A stretch of 64,000 nucleotides of DNA, from the NCBI GenBank assembly GCA_963779765.1, contig CAVZZP010000001.1, positions 310,001-374,000 of the forward strand. The letters run 5' to 3'. Below are positions 25,952 through 35,881 of this stretch, piece after piece. This DNA comes from Silicimonas sp963779765 (GTDB lineage Bacteria; Pseudomonadota; Alphaproteobacteria; Rhodobacterales; Rhodobacteraceae). Under the pieces are notes generated by a model. The model saw nothing but the letters and a program-made list of their open reading frames with translations, searched no databases and was not told the DNA's origin. The position numbers and the translations under genes were made by a program. Numbering within the stretch: position 1 is the stretch's first letter; each line of letters starts with the position of its first letter.

Positions 25952-28438
25952 TCACTCCTCCGGCAGAGCATAGGCGATCACGGCATCGCTTATCGGCGTT
26001 TCCATGAAATGGTGGCCGCCGGGATAGATGACGACGTACTGCCGGCCTTCGATCTCATAGGTGATGGGCGTCGTCTGGCCGCCGCCGGGAAGCGACACCG
26101 ACCAAAGCTCTTCACCCGTTTCGGTCGCAAAGGCGCGCAGTTTGTCGTCGGTCGTGGCCGCGACGAAGGTCACCCCGCCCGCCGTCGTGATCGGGCCGCC
26201 ATTGTTCGGCGTTCCGATATTCAGCGGCAGGAACGTCGGCAAGCCGAACGGCCCGTTCTTCTCGGCCGAACCGAACGGCTTGTCCCAAAGCGTGTCGCCC
26301 GTGGCTAAGTCGATGCCCCGGATCCAGCCATAGGGCGGTTCGCTGCACAGCAGACCCGTGAAGGGCACCCGCCATCCGGCATTCACATCGATCGCGTAGG
26401 GCAGGCCTTCCATCGCGCTGATCTTGCCTTCGCCCGAACCGAAGGCAGTCACGCCCTGCGCGTCGGCCTCTTCGCGGGGGACGAGCTGGTTGTGGTTCGG
26501 CATGTCGTTGTAGTTCGCCACGATGATGCCGCGCTCGGGATCGACCGAGACGCTGCCCCAGTCCGACCCGCCGTTGTAGCCCGGATACTGGATCCAGGGA
26601 CGATCGGCCGAGGGCGGCGTGAACTCACCGGCGTAGTTGGAGCGCTGGAACTGGATGCGGCACCACAACTGGTCGATCGGGCTCATGCCCCACATGTCGT
26701 ATTCGGTCAGAGGCGGCTGGTTCAGCGACGCATAGACCGAGTAAGGCTGGACGGGAGAGAGATAATCGTTCTCGACGCCGCCCGTGGTCGGCACCTCACG
26801 CTCTTCCACCTCGAAGAGGCTTTCGCCCGTCTCGCGATTCAGGACGTAGATCTGCCCCTGCTTCGTCGGCAGGATCATGGCGGGAACCGTGCCGCCCTCG
26901 GCGGGGAAGTCGACCAAAGTGATCTGGCTGCCCAGGTCATAATCCCAGACGTCGCGATAGACGGTCTGGAAATGCCATGCTTCCTCGCCCGTCTCGGCGT
27001 TCAGCGCCAGGAGCGAGGTCGCGAACTCGTTCTCGGCCTCGCTGCGGTCCGACCCGTAATAGTCGCCCGACGAGTTGCCTAGCGGCAGGTAGACGAGCCC
27101 CAGATCCTCGTCGCCAGCGGCGATGGTCCACATGTTCGGCGTGCCGCGGGTGTAGACCTCGCCCTCTGCGGGTTCGTCGATCACGCCGCCCGCACCAAGG
27201 TCCCAGGCCCAGGCCAAATCGCCGGTCACCGCATCGTAGCCACGGATCACGCCGGAGGGCGCGTCGTTCTCCTTGTTGTCGGTCACCTGCGCACCGACGA
27301 CCGCCACGCCGCGTATGATGGTCGGCGGCGAGGTCATCGCGTACCACCCGGGCAGCGTCCGGCCGAGCCCCTCCTTGAGGTCGACCATGCCGCCGGTCCC
27401 GAAGTCGGGGCAAAGCTGGCCGGTCGTCGCGTCGACCGCGATGAGGCGGGCGTCGAGCGTGCCCCAGAGGATGCTCTGGGCGCAGGGTGCATCCGGATCG
27501 GCACCCGGCTCGGCATGATAGGCGGCACCCCGGCAGGTTGCGCCGTAAGGGATCGCGTCGACCGGGACCTCCGGATCGAAACGCCAGATCTCCAGCCCGG
27601 ACGAGGCTTCGACCGCGATCATCTCGCCCATTGGCGAGCAGATGAACAACGAGGTGCCGACCTTCAACGGCGTGTTCTCGGGCGAATACTTGCCCTCGGC
27701 CTCTTCGGACGGCAGGTCGCCGGTGTTGAAGCGCCAGGCCTCCTCGAGCATGGCGACGTTGTCGACGGTGATCCGGGACAGAGGCGAATAGCGTTCGCCG
27801 CCCGGCGTGCCGCCGTAGGCGGGCCAGTCGGCTCCGGTCTCAAGCGCGACGCGCTCGGGCTCCGGTTCGGGTGCGATTGCCGCGGCATCGGTCGTGGCGG
27901 ATTGCTCCGATGTCGTGCCCGCCTCTTCTGTCGTCGCTGCTTCGCCGGCCTCTTCGGTGGTCGGTGTCGTGCCAACCTCCTGTGCGGTCAATGATCCGTC
28001 GACCCCGTAAAGCCCGGCAAGCCCGACAGCCAGAACGGCGACGGCCGCCGCAGCGACCGTCCGGCCGTGACGCGCGCTGGACTGGAGAAGGAGCGGCAGC
28101 ATCAGCAGCAGGATGACCGTCGGCGCCACGAGGCGCGGCACCAGCGCCCAGCCATCCGAGGCAGGCTCCCAGCCATCAAGAAGGACCTCGTATAGCGCCC
28201 AGATGACCGTTCCGACCCAGATGGCGACGTAAAGCAACGGCCCCGAGCGTTGGCCGGAAAGCGTAAGCCAGCCCGAGATAACCAGCAGAACGCCAGCGAT
28301 GAGGTAGTACCAGGAGCCACCCAGCGACAACAGCCACGCCCCGCCCGCCGCCAGTACTACGCCTATCAGAATAAGCAGCAGGGCCATGATCCAGCCCCAC
28401 ACGCCAGCGCTGCGTTTTTCCGTCTCAGTGCGTTGCAT
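25952..28438 (-). CDS. gcd: Membrane-bound PQQ-dependent glucose dehydrogenase type quinoprotein
   Basis: This quinoprotein oxidises aldoses (glucose to gluconolactone) in the periplasm and reduces ubiquinone. Its 828 residues start at ATG 28438 behind GGGAGGG. The first 150 form five membrane helices typical of mGDH. An acidic, Thr/Ala-rich linker (about 165-195) follows, then an eight-bladed PQQ propeller from DWPAYGGTPGGERYSPL onward, with RDVWDYDLGSQ, YGWIRGIDLATGDTLWDKP, GPITTAGGVTFVAATTDDKLRAF and VVIYPGGHHFMETP. The Thr/Ala/Glu linker is longer than in E. coli Gcd. It is tail to tail with the cytochrome gene, 4 bases apart. PQQ synthesis genes are not in the window. Confidence 0.9.
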   Translation of the reverse strand: MQRTETEKRSAGVWGWIMALLLILIGVVLAAGGAWLLSLGGSWYYLIAGVLLVISGWLTLSGQRSGPLLYVAIWVGTVIWALYEVLLDGWEPASDGWALVPRLVAPTVILLLMLPLLLQSSARHGRTVAAAAVAVLAVGLAGLYGVDGSLTAQEVGTTPTTEEAGEAATTEEAGTTSEQSATTDAAAIAPEPEPERVALETGADWPAYGGTPGGERYSPLSRITVDNVAMLEEAWRFNTGDLPSEEAEGKYSPENTPLKVGTSLFICSPMGEMIAVEASSGLEIWRFDPEVPVDAIPYGATCRGAAYHAEPGADPDAPCAQSILWGTLDARLIAVDATTGQLCPDFGTGGMVDLKEGLGRTLPGWYAMTSPPTIIRGVAVVGAQVTDNKENDAPSGVIRGYDAVTGDLAWAWDLGAGGVIDEPAEGEVYTRGTPNMWTIAAGDEDLGLVYLPLGNSSGDYYGSDRSEAENEFATSLLALNAETGEEAWHFQTVYRDVWDYDLGSQITLVDFPAEGGTVPAMILPTKQGQIYVLNRETGESLFEVEEREVPTTGGVENDYLSPVQPYSVYASLNQPPLTEYDMWGMSPIDQLWCRIQFQRSNYAGEFTPPSADRPWIQYPGYNGGSDWGSVSVDPERGIIVANYNDMPNHNQLVPREEADAQGVTAFGSGEGKISAMEGLPYAIDVNAGWRVPFTGLLCSEPPYGWIRGIDLATGDTLWDKPFGSAEKNGPFGLPTFLPLNIGTPNNGGPITTAGGVTFVAATTDDKLRAFATETGEELWSVSLPGGGQTTPITYEIEGRQYVVIYPGGHHFMETPISDAVIAYALPEE

Positions 28439-28621
28439 GACGCCCTCCCTAACCGCGAAATCAACTCGGGAACCCTGCCCCGATCCGCACCGGGACGCAT
28501 ATGTCGCGATGTTCCCCGTCAGTTAGCCCACTTCTGGACAGCGTCGAGGCGACCTCTCTGCACCGGATGAATGCAACCGACTCGCCCTCTCGCGCATTGG
28601 GAGTCGCGAAAGGAGACCGTC

Positions 28622-29476
28622 ATGGCATCGCGCGCGCTCTGGAAAGGTCAGCTACGCCTGTCGTTGGTGTCGATCCCGGTCGAGATCCATTCGGCGACCA
28701 AGACCGGCGCCCGGATCGAATTCCGTCAGATCCACAAACCGTCGGGTCAACGGGTCAGATATGAGAAGACGGTGCCCGGGGTCGGTCCTGTTGACTCAGG
28801 CGAGATCATGAAGGGATACGAGCTTGGGAATGATGAATATCTCCTGCTCGAACCCGACGAGATCGACGCCATCAGGCTCGAAACGAAGAAGACGCTCGAA
28901 CTGGTGCAATTCGTCGGCTCCTGCGAGATCCCGCCGCTGTATTTCGACAAGCCGTATTACGTCGTCCCGACCGACGACCTGGCCGAGGACGCGTATCGCG
29001 TCGTCCGAGATGCCCTGCGTGCCAGCGAGAAGACAGGACTTGGCCAACTTACCATGCGCGGGAAGGAATACCTTTGCGCGATCCGTCCGTGCGGCGACGG
29101 CCTTCTTCTCGAGACGCTGCACTATGCCGACGAGATCAAGGCGGCCGACCCTCTTTTCGCGTCCATTGAAGACGAGGAGGCGGACAAGGACCTTCTGGCG
29201 GTCGCAACCGAATTGATCGACCGGAAGACAGCGCCCTTCGATGCCGACGCCTTCAAGGATCACTACGACGTGGCTCTGCGCGACCTGATCGAGTCGAAGC
29301 GCAAGAACCGCAAGACACCCCGCGCCAAGACCGGACCCGATGCGAAATCGGGCGGCGACAAGAGCGGCGACAACGTCATCGACCTTATGGCGGCCCTGAA
29401 GGACAGCCTGAAGGCCGACAAGGGCAAGGCCGCGCCCAAGTCGCCGGCCAAGGGAACCCGGCGGAAGAAGGCCTGA
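28622..29476 (+). CDS. ku: Non-homologous end-joining protein Ku
   Basis: This bacterial Ku homodimer binds broken DNA ends and recruits LigD. The ATG at 28622 follows AAAGGAGA and gives 284 residues; a longer reading upstream lacks family sequence. The Ku core is clear: ALWKGQLRLSLVSIPVEIHSA, FRQIHKPSGQRVRYEK, EIMKGYELGNDEYLLLEPDE and IPPLYFDKPYYVVP. The C-terminal tail is Lys/Ala-rich (DKGKAAPKSPAKGTRRKKA), as in Ku proteins where it aids DNA binding. It lies 2 bases before ligD. The 183-base gap to the divergent glucose dehydrogenase must hold both promoters; none is obvious. Confidence 0.95.
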   Translation: MASRALWKGQLRLSLVSIPVEIHSATKTGARIEFRQIHKPSGQRVRYEKTVPGVGPVDSGEIMKGYELGNDEYLLLEPDEIDAIRLETKKTLELVQFVGSCEIPPLYFDKPYYVVPTDDLAEDAYRVVRDALRASEKTGLGQLTMRGKEYLCAIRPCGDGLLLETLHYADEIKAADPLFASIEDEEADKDLLAVATELIDRKTAPFDADAFKDHYDVALRDLIESKRKNRKTPRAKTGPDAKSGGDKSGDNVIDLMAALKDSLKADKGKAAPKSPAKGTRRKKA

Positions 29477-29478
29477 AG

Positions 29479-31899
29479 GTGTCCCGTCTCGACCGATATC
29501 ACAAGATGCGGGACTTCTCCGCGACGCCCGAGCCGGACGGCTCGGGCGTTTCGACGACGGGAGGCATCGCACCCGCCTATTCGATCCAGAACCATGCGGC
29601 CACCAGACTGCACTGGGACCTTCGGCTGGAATGGGACGGCGTGCTTCTGTCCTGGGCGATCACCCGCGGCCCCTCCCTCGATCCCGGCGAGAAGCGCCTG
29701 GCGGTCGAGACCGAGGACCACCCGCTCGACTACCTGACGTTCGAGGGCACTATTCCCGATGGCAACTACGGCGCGGGCACCGTCATGCTTTGGGATATCG
29801 GGCACTGGCAGCCCTTGATGGATGTGCGGAAGGGTCTCAAGAAAGGCCACCTGCACTTCGCGCTGCACGGCGAACGGATGAGCGGGAAGTGGAACCTCGT
29901 GCGGATGAACCGTGAGGGAAAGCGCACGAACTGGCTCTTGATGAAGGAAGACGACGAGGCGGCGCACGGGCCCGATCCGGTCGAGCACTACAAGACCAGC
30001 GTCCTCACGAACCGGGGCTTCGACGCCATCGCCGAGGACGCCGCTTCGCTGCCGATTGCCAAGCGCAAAGGCGTCACGCCGAAATGGCGTGCGCCGCAGC
30101 TCGCGACCCAGACCGAGTTGCTCGGCGATCCCGGGTCGCGGTGGCACGAATTGAAGTTCGACGGTTACCGCGCCCTCTGCGCCGTCGGGAAGTCCGGCGT
30201 GCGCATCTTTTCCCGCAACGGACATGACTGGACGGACCGCTTTGCGCCGCTGGTCCGCCCTTTGGAACGCCTCGACTGCGACACGGCCCTGATCGACGCA
30301 GAGGTGACCGTCGGTGCGGGCCTGTATGGGTTCGGTGCCCTTCAGCGCGCCATTTCGGCCGGCGGTCCCTTCACTCTCAACGCCTTCGACCTTCTCTGGC
30401 TCAACGGCAAAAGCCTTGTGTCGCAGCCCCTTGAGAAACGACGCGATGCCCTGGAAGGTCTCTTCGATACCGCGCCACCCCTTGGCCGGCTCCAGCTCTC
30501 GCCCGTCCTGCGCGGCGATGCCGAAGGGGCCTTCCAGTCGATTTGCGATACCGGCGGCGAGGGCCTGATCTCGAAACGCATCGACGCGCCTTATCGCGGC
30601 GGCCGCTCGACAGTTTGGCAGAAGATCAAATGCATCAAGCGAGACGAATTCGTCATCCTCGGCTGGCAGGCGTCTGACAAGCGCGGACGGCCCTTCGCCT
30701 CGCTCCTTCTCGGTGTCGAGGATGCCGGGGGCTGGGCTTATGTCGGCAAGGTAGGCACCGGATGGGACGGCGAGACCGCCGACGATCTTGCCGCAAGGCT
30801 GAAGCCGCTTGCCCGCAAGACGGCACCTGTCGAGATCGAAGCGGCGGAGGCGAAAGGGGTCACATGGGTGGCGCCACGCCTGATCGCCGAGGTCCGCTAT
30901 GCCGAGGTCACCGATCAGGGCCGCCTGCGCCACGCGACCTTCATCGGACTGCGCGACGACAAGCCGCCCGCTCAGGTCGTGCGCCCCGCCGCCGCGCGGA
31001 TTGCGGCGAAGGACGCCATCACCGTTTCGGGTGTGGCTATCAGTTCCGCCGACCGCATCGTGTTTCCAAAGCCCAAGGTCACGAAGGGCGACGTCGCGGA
31101 CTACTACGCCCAGGTCGCCGAGCGGATGCTCCCGGACATGGCCGACCGGCCGTTGTCGCTCGTGCGGCTGCCGGAGGGGCTCGGAGGGGAGTCGTTCTTC
31201 CAGAAGCACCGCGGCAAGGGCTTTCCCGATGCGATCCGCAGCGTGCCGATTACCCAAAAGGACGGCAGCGTCGAGGACTACATGACGATCACGACGGCAG
31301 AGGGTCTTGTCGGCGCAGCACAGGTGGGCACCATCGAGTTCCACATCTGGGGATCACGCCGCGACCGTCTGGAACGCCCCGACCGCATGGTCTTCGATCT
31401 TGACCCCGACGAGGGTCTGGGATTTCCCAAGGTGCGAAAGGCCGCTTTCGATCTGCGGGACAGGCTCGACGATCTCGGTCTGCCGTCCTGGCCGCTTCTG
31501 ACGGGGGGCAAGGGCATCCACGTCGTCGTTCCTCTGCGGCGGACGGCGGACTGGCCCGCGGTCACCCTCTTCGCTCGGACGTTCGCCGCGTATCTCGCCG
31601 CCGAGGAACCTAAGCGCTTCGTCGCCACCATGTCGAAAGCGAAGCGCGAAGGGCGCATCTTCATCGACTGGATGCGGAACGAAAGAGGATCGACAGCCAT
31701 CGCTCCATGGTCGCTGAGGGCAAGGCCCGGCGCACCCGTCGCCGTGCCGGTCACCTGGGACGAATTGCCGTCGATCCGCCGCGCAAATGGCGTGTCCATA
31801 CGAAACGCGCTGGACCGCCCTGTCCCGGACCGGCCCGATCCCGCAACTCTGAACGCCCGTGTTGTGGAGCGGCTTGAGTCCTCGATGTCGGGCCGATAA
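29479..31899 (+). CDS. ligD: Multifunctional ATP-dependent DNA ligase LigD (PE-LIG-POL)
   Basis: This NHEJ enzyme has 806 residues from GTG 29479. The N-terminal phosphoesterase domain (about 1-155) has NHAATRLHWDLRLEWDG and GNYGAGTVMLWD. The central ATP-dependent ligase (about 200-510) has the adenylated lysine in ELKFDGYRALC (near residue 226), then DAEV and the GEGLISKR motif. The C-terminal AEP polymerase/primase domain (about 525-800) has RPLSLVRLPEG, MVFDLDPDEGLGFP with metal-binding aspartates, and GGKGIHVVVPL. This domain order matches Pseudomonas LigD. It trims, fills and seals ends held by Ku. Confidence 0.95.
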   Translation: MSRLDRYHKMRDFSATPEPDGSGVSTTGGIAPAYSIQNHAATRLHWDLRLEWDGVLLSWAITRGPSLDPGEKRLAVETEDHPLDYLTFEGTIPDGNYGAGTVMLWDIGHWQPLMDVRKGLKKGHLHFALHGERMSGKWNLVRMNREGKRTNWLLMKEDDEAAHGPDPVEHYKTSVLTNRGFDAIAEDAASLPIAKRKGVTPKWRAPQLATQTELLGDPGSRWHELKFDGYRALCAVGKSGVRIFSRNGHDWTDRFAPLVRPLERLDCDTALIDAEVTVGAGLYGFGALQRAISAGGPFTLNAFDLLWLNGKSLVSQPLEKRRDALEGLFDTAPPLGRLQLSPVLRGDAEGAFQSICDTGGEGLISKRIDAPYRGGRSTVWQKIKCIKRDEFVILGWQASDKRGRPFASLLLGVEDAGGWAYVGKVGTGWDGETADDLAARLKPLARKTAPVEIEAAEAKGVTWVAPRLIAEVRYAEVTDQGRLRHATFIGLRDDKPPAQVVRPAAARIAAKDAITVSGVAISSADRIVFPKPKVTKGDVADYYAQVAERMLPDMADRPLSLVRLPEGLGGESFFQKHRGKGFPDAIRSVPITQKDGSVEDYMTITTAEGLVGAAQVGTIEFHIWGSRRDRLERPDRMVFDLDPDEGLGFPKVRKAAFDLRDRLDDLGLPSWPLLTGGKGIHVVVPLRRTADWPAVTLFARTFAAYLAAEEPKRFVATMSKAKREGRIFIDWMRNERGSTAIAPWSLRARPGAPVAVPVTWDELPSIRRANGVSIRNALDRPVPDRPDPATLNARVVERLESSMSGR

Positions 31900-31949
31900 C
31901 GGTCTCGCCCCAGGTATCGCTCTGTCCAGACTCTTCGAAGGAGAACCGA

Positions 31950-32474
31950 GTGTCACAAACCCTTCCTGACGGTCTGGAGAAACTCGTCCAGAACAGCCGC
32001 GTCGCGATGACCGTAGGCGACACACGGCTGCCCGACTGCCCCCTTGTCGCAGTAAACGATCCCTTCTGCCGCATCACCGGCTATAGCCCGGACGAGATGC
32101 TGGGGCGCAATTGTCGCTTTATGCAGCCGAACACCGGTGCAGGGCCCGTGCGCGTGCGGATGCACGCCTTCGTCCACGACGGCAAGACATCCGACGCCCA
32201 GTTCCTGATCCCGAACATCCGAAAGGACGGCTCGCGTTTTCTCAACCTTGTCTACATGTCGCGGCTCGTCTTCGCTGGGGAGGACGCGCTGATCCTCGCC
32301 TCGCAGTTCGACGTGGGCGACGGAGATCGCAACGACATCGAGGCCTATGCGGGCGCCCTGACACGCGACGTCGAGGCGCTTGCGTCGGTCTTGCGGCCCA
32401 CTCAGTGGAACCTACTTGCCAACTACAACATAATCGCCAACTCCAACGCGCTCATCGCGCGCCACAGACTTTAG
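31950..32474 (+). CDS. Short LOV-domain blue-light photoreceptor
   Basis: This flavin-binding PAS protein has 174 residues from GTG 31950, behind AAGGAGAA. The LOV core has VAVNDPFCRITGYSPDEMLGR and the photoactive motif GRNCRFMQ, with cysteine near residue 55 able to form the flavin adduct. It continues with RKDGSRFLNLVYMSRL and ILASQFDV. No output domain is fused; a C-terminal helix (about 118-160) may dimerise or bind a partner. The HWE-kinase hybrid begins 17 bases downstream, so the natural hypothesis is that this LOV protein feeds light signals to that kinase. In the canonical motif the residue after Phe is usually Leu; here it is Met. Confidence 0.88.
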   Translation: MSQTLPDGLEKLVQNSRVAMTVGDTRLPDCPLVAVNDPFCRITGYSPDEMLGRNCRFMQPNTGAGPVRVRMHAFVHDGKTSDAQFLIPNIRKDGSRFLNLVYMSRLVFAGEDALILASQFDVGDGDRNDIEAYAGALTRDVEALASVLRPTQWNLLANYNIIANSNALIARHRL

Positions 32475-32491
32475 ACGAAGCACGAAACGAC

Positions 32492-35400
32492 ATGGACGCA
32501 TCCCTGCCCATAATAGGCGTAGGCGCCTCGGCCGGAGGCCTCGAGGCCCTGCGCGAACTCTTTGCGGGGTACAAGGGCCCGACCGGCATGGCCTTCGTGG
32601 TCATCCAGCACCTCGATCCCAACCACGAATCCCTCATGGCGCAACTGATCGAGCGCTATACGTCCATGCACGTCCGCCAGGCCGAGGGCGGCGAGGTGCT
32701 GGAGGCCGACCACGTCTATGTCATCCCTCCCGGCCACGGCCTTGTCGTCGGCGACCGCACGCTTCACCTGACCGAGTTCGTCGACCCGAGAGGCCTGCGC
32801 CGCCCGATCGATGATTTCTTCGAAAGCCTCGCTGAAGATGTGGGAGCGCTTTCGGCCTGCGTGATCCTGTCGGGCACCGGAGGAGACGGCAGCCGCGGCC
32901 TGCGCGCAATCAAGGAAAACGGTGGCGTCTGCCTCGCGCAGGAACCCGAGACGGCTCGCTATGACGGGATGCCGGTCTCGGCCATGCGGACGGGTCTTGT
33001 CGACGTCGTCGCACCGCCGTCGGAAATGCTGAGCTATCTTCGACGCTTCTTCAACTTCCAGCCGGGTGCGCCCGAGGGCGGACCGGCCGAGATCGTCGAC
33101 CACCTCGAAGACCTGTGCCAATCGCTGTCGCAGTCAACGGGACACGACTTTTCGGGCTACAAGCGCTCGACGATGGCCCGGCGTGTAGCGCGGCGGATGC
33201 AGGTCCTCGGCATCGACAGCGTCACGACATATACCGACCGCGTCCGCAAGGACGACGGCGAGTGCATGGCGCTGTTCAGCGACCTTCTCATAAACGTCAC
33301 CAAGTTCTTCCGCGATACTCATGAATTCGAGGCACTGCGCGAAATCGTCGTGGCACCGCTCATCGAAAAGGCGATGGACGATGACGAGGTCCGTGTCTGG
33401 GTCGCAGGCTGTTCCAGCGGCGAAGAGGCCTATTCGATGGCCATGCTTTTCGCCGACGAGATCGAGAAGAGGAACCGGCGCCTACACGTCCAGATCTTCG
33501 CGACCGACATCGACGAGAAAATGCTGTCCATCGCGCGCTCTGGCACCTATCCGCTGTCGTCCCTCGGCGACATCCCGGCCGAATACCGGCAGCGCTTCAC
33601 CATGGGCAACAACCAGCACGTCGTCATCGCGCCGAAGATCCGCGACATGGTGCGGTTCAGCCTTCACAGCCTGATCAAGGATCCGCCGTTCTCGAGCATG
33701 GACCTGATCTCGTGCCGGAACCTCCTGATCTACTTCGAGGAGACGCTGCAGCGGCAGGTCGTGCCGCTGTTCCACTTCGCGCTCCGCCAGGACGGATATC
33801 TCTTCTTGGGCTCGTCCGAAGCGATCCAGCGCTATGAGGATTTGTTCGAAGTCGTCGACCAGTCGGCCCGCGTGTTCCGACGCCGAACCGTACAGGGACG
33901 CTACAACCTCCAGATCGCCCAGCCCCGCGCCCGCCGGGCAGAACGCCTGCCGGGCCTCGGCGATCAAGTCATGTCTCAACATCCCGACGTGTCGGTGGAA
34001 AGCCATGCCTTGCGGCGCATTGCCGAACGCTATGCTCCGGTCAGCCTTCTGGTCGATGCCGAAGGCAACCTCATCAGCAGGTGGGGCAAGGTCGGCCGCT
34101 ACCTCGACTTTCCCGACCGGATGGAGCGGACGGTCCACGTCCCCAGCCTGGCGCGTGTCGGACTGCGAGACGTCGTGGGCAGCCTACTGCGAGACGTCGT
34201 GAAAGGCGCGGCCCGAGCGATCGTCCGTGACGTCGAGGTCCATACCGACTTCGGCCTGATGACCGTCAACGTCATGTGCGAGCCGATCGACGACGACGCC
34301 TACCTCATCGTCATTCGAGAAAGCGGCGCACTGACCCCCTTCGACACCGACGACTACACGGAAGTCAGGCCCGAGGAGGGCCAGGTCCGCTATCTGGAGG
34401 AAGAACTTCAGTCGACGCGCTACCGCCTCAGGACGGCCATCGAGGAACTCGAGACGACGAACGAGGAGTTGAAGAGCTCGAACGAAGAAATGATGTCGAT
34501 GAACGAGGAGCTTCAATCGACGAACGAAGAGCTGACCACCGTCAACGACGAGCTGAAGACCAAGGTCGACCAGCTCATGGTGGCCAATGCCGACCTGACG
34601 AACTTCTTCACGTCGACCGAACTGGTCGTTGTGGTCGTCGACCGCGACCTGCGCGTCCGCAGCACGACTGCGTCCGTCGACAAGGTGTTTCCCGGCGCCG
34701 GGGACAAGGATGGCACCGCGCTCGATCAGCTTGAGGCGAACCTCACCGACACCGAATTCGTCGAACGCGTCACCCAGGCGGCGAAGCAGGGCACAAGCTC
34801 GGAATTCCGTGCCAGCTCGTCCGACGGCAAACGCGAATACGTCGGTCGAGCGACGCCTTACGAGAAGAAGGACGGCTCGACGGACGGCGCCATCCTCGTC
34901 CTCACCGACGTGACCGAGACGCTCGCTCTCGCCCGCGACCTTGAGGAAGAACGCGAGCGCCTGCGGCTGGCTCTCGAAGTCGCGCGCATCGGCATCTGGG
35001 AATACGAGCCCGACACCGACATAACGCGTCTCGACAAGACCGAGCGCTGGCTTCTGAACCTTGGCGAAGGCGAAGGCGACACGATGGAGCCGATCCTGTC
35101 GAAGATGACCGTCGAGGATCGTGACCGCGTCAACGCCGCGCTGCGGCAGGCAATGGACGGCAACCGCGATTTCGACGAGGTCTTCTCGATCCCGCTCGGC
35201 GACGGCCGCCGCCGCTGGCTTCACGGCTTGGGCAAGCGGCACTTCCGCCATCGCGAGCGCAAGTTCATCGGCGTGACCTACGATGTCACCGCCGAGCGCG
35301 AGCTTCTGAGCCAGCGCGAGCTGATGATCCGCGAGATGAACCATCGGGTGAAGAACCTCTTCGCCATCATCTCGGCCCTCGTCTCGATCTGTGCCCGCGA

Positions 35401-35881
35401 GGCGCACAGCGTCGGCGACTTCGCGATGGAATTGCGGTCGCGCATCAGGGCCCTGGGCCGGTCCCATTCCTTGACGAACGAGGGCACCGAGGTCCGCCAG
35501 GCGACGCTGAAGGGCATCGTCGAGACCGTGCTTGAGCCCGCGCGTGATCAGCAGTCCTTCGTCTACGAAGGGCCGAACCTCGAGGTGGACAACTCGCAGC
35601 TCACGTCCCTGGCGCTGATCTTCCACGAGTGGGCGACGAATGCGACGAAGTACGGGGCCCTGACCGTGCCCGACGGGATCGTCACGGTTCGCGTCGAAGA
35701 CGGCGAGGATACCGTCCGTGTCGCGTGGATCGAAAGTGGCAGGGACAGGTCCAAAAGCTCGGGCAGCGGCTTCGGCACTGCGCTGATCGAGGCAACGGCG
35801 CTTCAGCTTCGCGCGACCGTCGAGGGCGAGGAAACCGCCGACGGCTTCCGGCGGACGCTCGTCTTTCCGAAACTGATCTAG
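32492..35881 (+). CDS. CheB-CheR-PAS-HWE hybrid sensor histidine kinase
   Basis: This large signalling protein has 1129 residues from ATG 32492. Residues 1-185 form a CheB methylesterase domain, with Ser in GVGASAGGLEA, His in VIQHLDPNH and Asp in LSGTGGDGSRG. About 205-475 is a CheR methyltransferase domain (NVTKFFRDTHEF, AGCSSGEEAYSMAM, DLISCRNLLIYF). After a linker, about 632-697 is a strong coiled coil of repeated NEEL/TNEE units. PAS domains follow, then an HWE/HisKA_2 kinase with His near 951 in MNHRVKNLFAI, N-box HEWATNATKYGAL, WIESG and GSGFGTALIEA. Its stop shares a CTAG with the convergent response regulator. No transmembrane segment is evident, so it is probably cytosolic. Confidence 0.92.
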   Translation: MDASLPIIGVGASAGGLEALRELFAGYKGPTGMAFVVIQHLDPNHESLMAQLIERYTSMHVRQAEGGEVLEADHVYVIPPGHGLVVGDRTLHLTEFVDPRGLRRPIDDFFESLAEDVGALSACVILSGTGGDGSRGLRAIKENGGVCLAQEPETARYDGMPVSAMRTGLVDVVAPPSEMLSYLRRFFNFQPGAPEGGPAEIVDHLEDLCQSLSQSTGHDFSGYKRSTMARRVARRMQVLGIDSVTTYTDRVRKDDGECMALFSDLLINVTKFFRDTHEFEALREIVVAPLIEKAMDDDEVRVWVAGCSSGEEAYSMAMLFADEIEKRNRRLHVQIFATDIDEKMLSIARSGTYPLSSLGDIPAEYRQRFTMGNNQHVVIAPKIRDMVRFSLHSLIKDPPFSSMDLISCRNLLIYFEETLQRQVVPLFHFALRQDGYLFLGSSEAIQRYEDLFEVVDQSARVFRRRTVQGRYNLQIAQPRARRAERLPGLGDQVMSQHPDVSVESHALRRIAERYAPVSLLVDAEGNLISRWGKVGRYLDFPDRMERTVHVPSLARVGLRDVVGSLLRDVVKGAARAIVRDVEVHTDFGLMTVNVMCEPIDDDAYLIVIRESGALTPFDTDDYTEVRPEEGQVRYLEEELQSTRYRLRTAIEELETTNEELKSSNEEMMSMNEELQSTNEELTTVNDELKTKVDQLMVANADLTNFFTSTELVVVVVDRDLRVRSTTASVDKVFPGAGDKDGTALDQLEANLTDTEFVERVTQAAKQGTSSEFRASSSDGKREYVGRATPYEKKDGSTDGAILVLTDVTETLALARDLEEERERLRLALEVARIGIWEYEPDTDITRLDKTERWLLNLGEGEGDTMEPILSKMTVEDRDRVNAALRQAMDGNRDFDEVFSIPLGDGRRRWLHGLGKRHFRHRERKFIGVTYDVTAERELLSQRELMIREMNHRVKNLFAIISALVSICAREAHSVGDFAMELRSRIRALGRSHSLTNEGTEVRQATLKGIVETVLEPARDQQSFVYEGPNLEVDNSQLTSLALIFHEWATNATKYGALTVPDGIVTVRVEDGEDTVRVAWIESGRDRSKSSGSGFGTALIEATALQLRATVEGEETADGFRRTLVFPKLI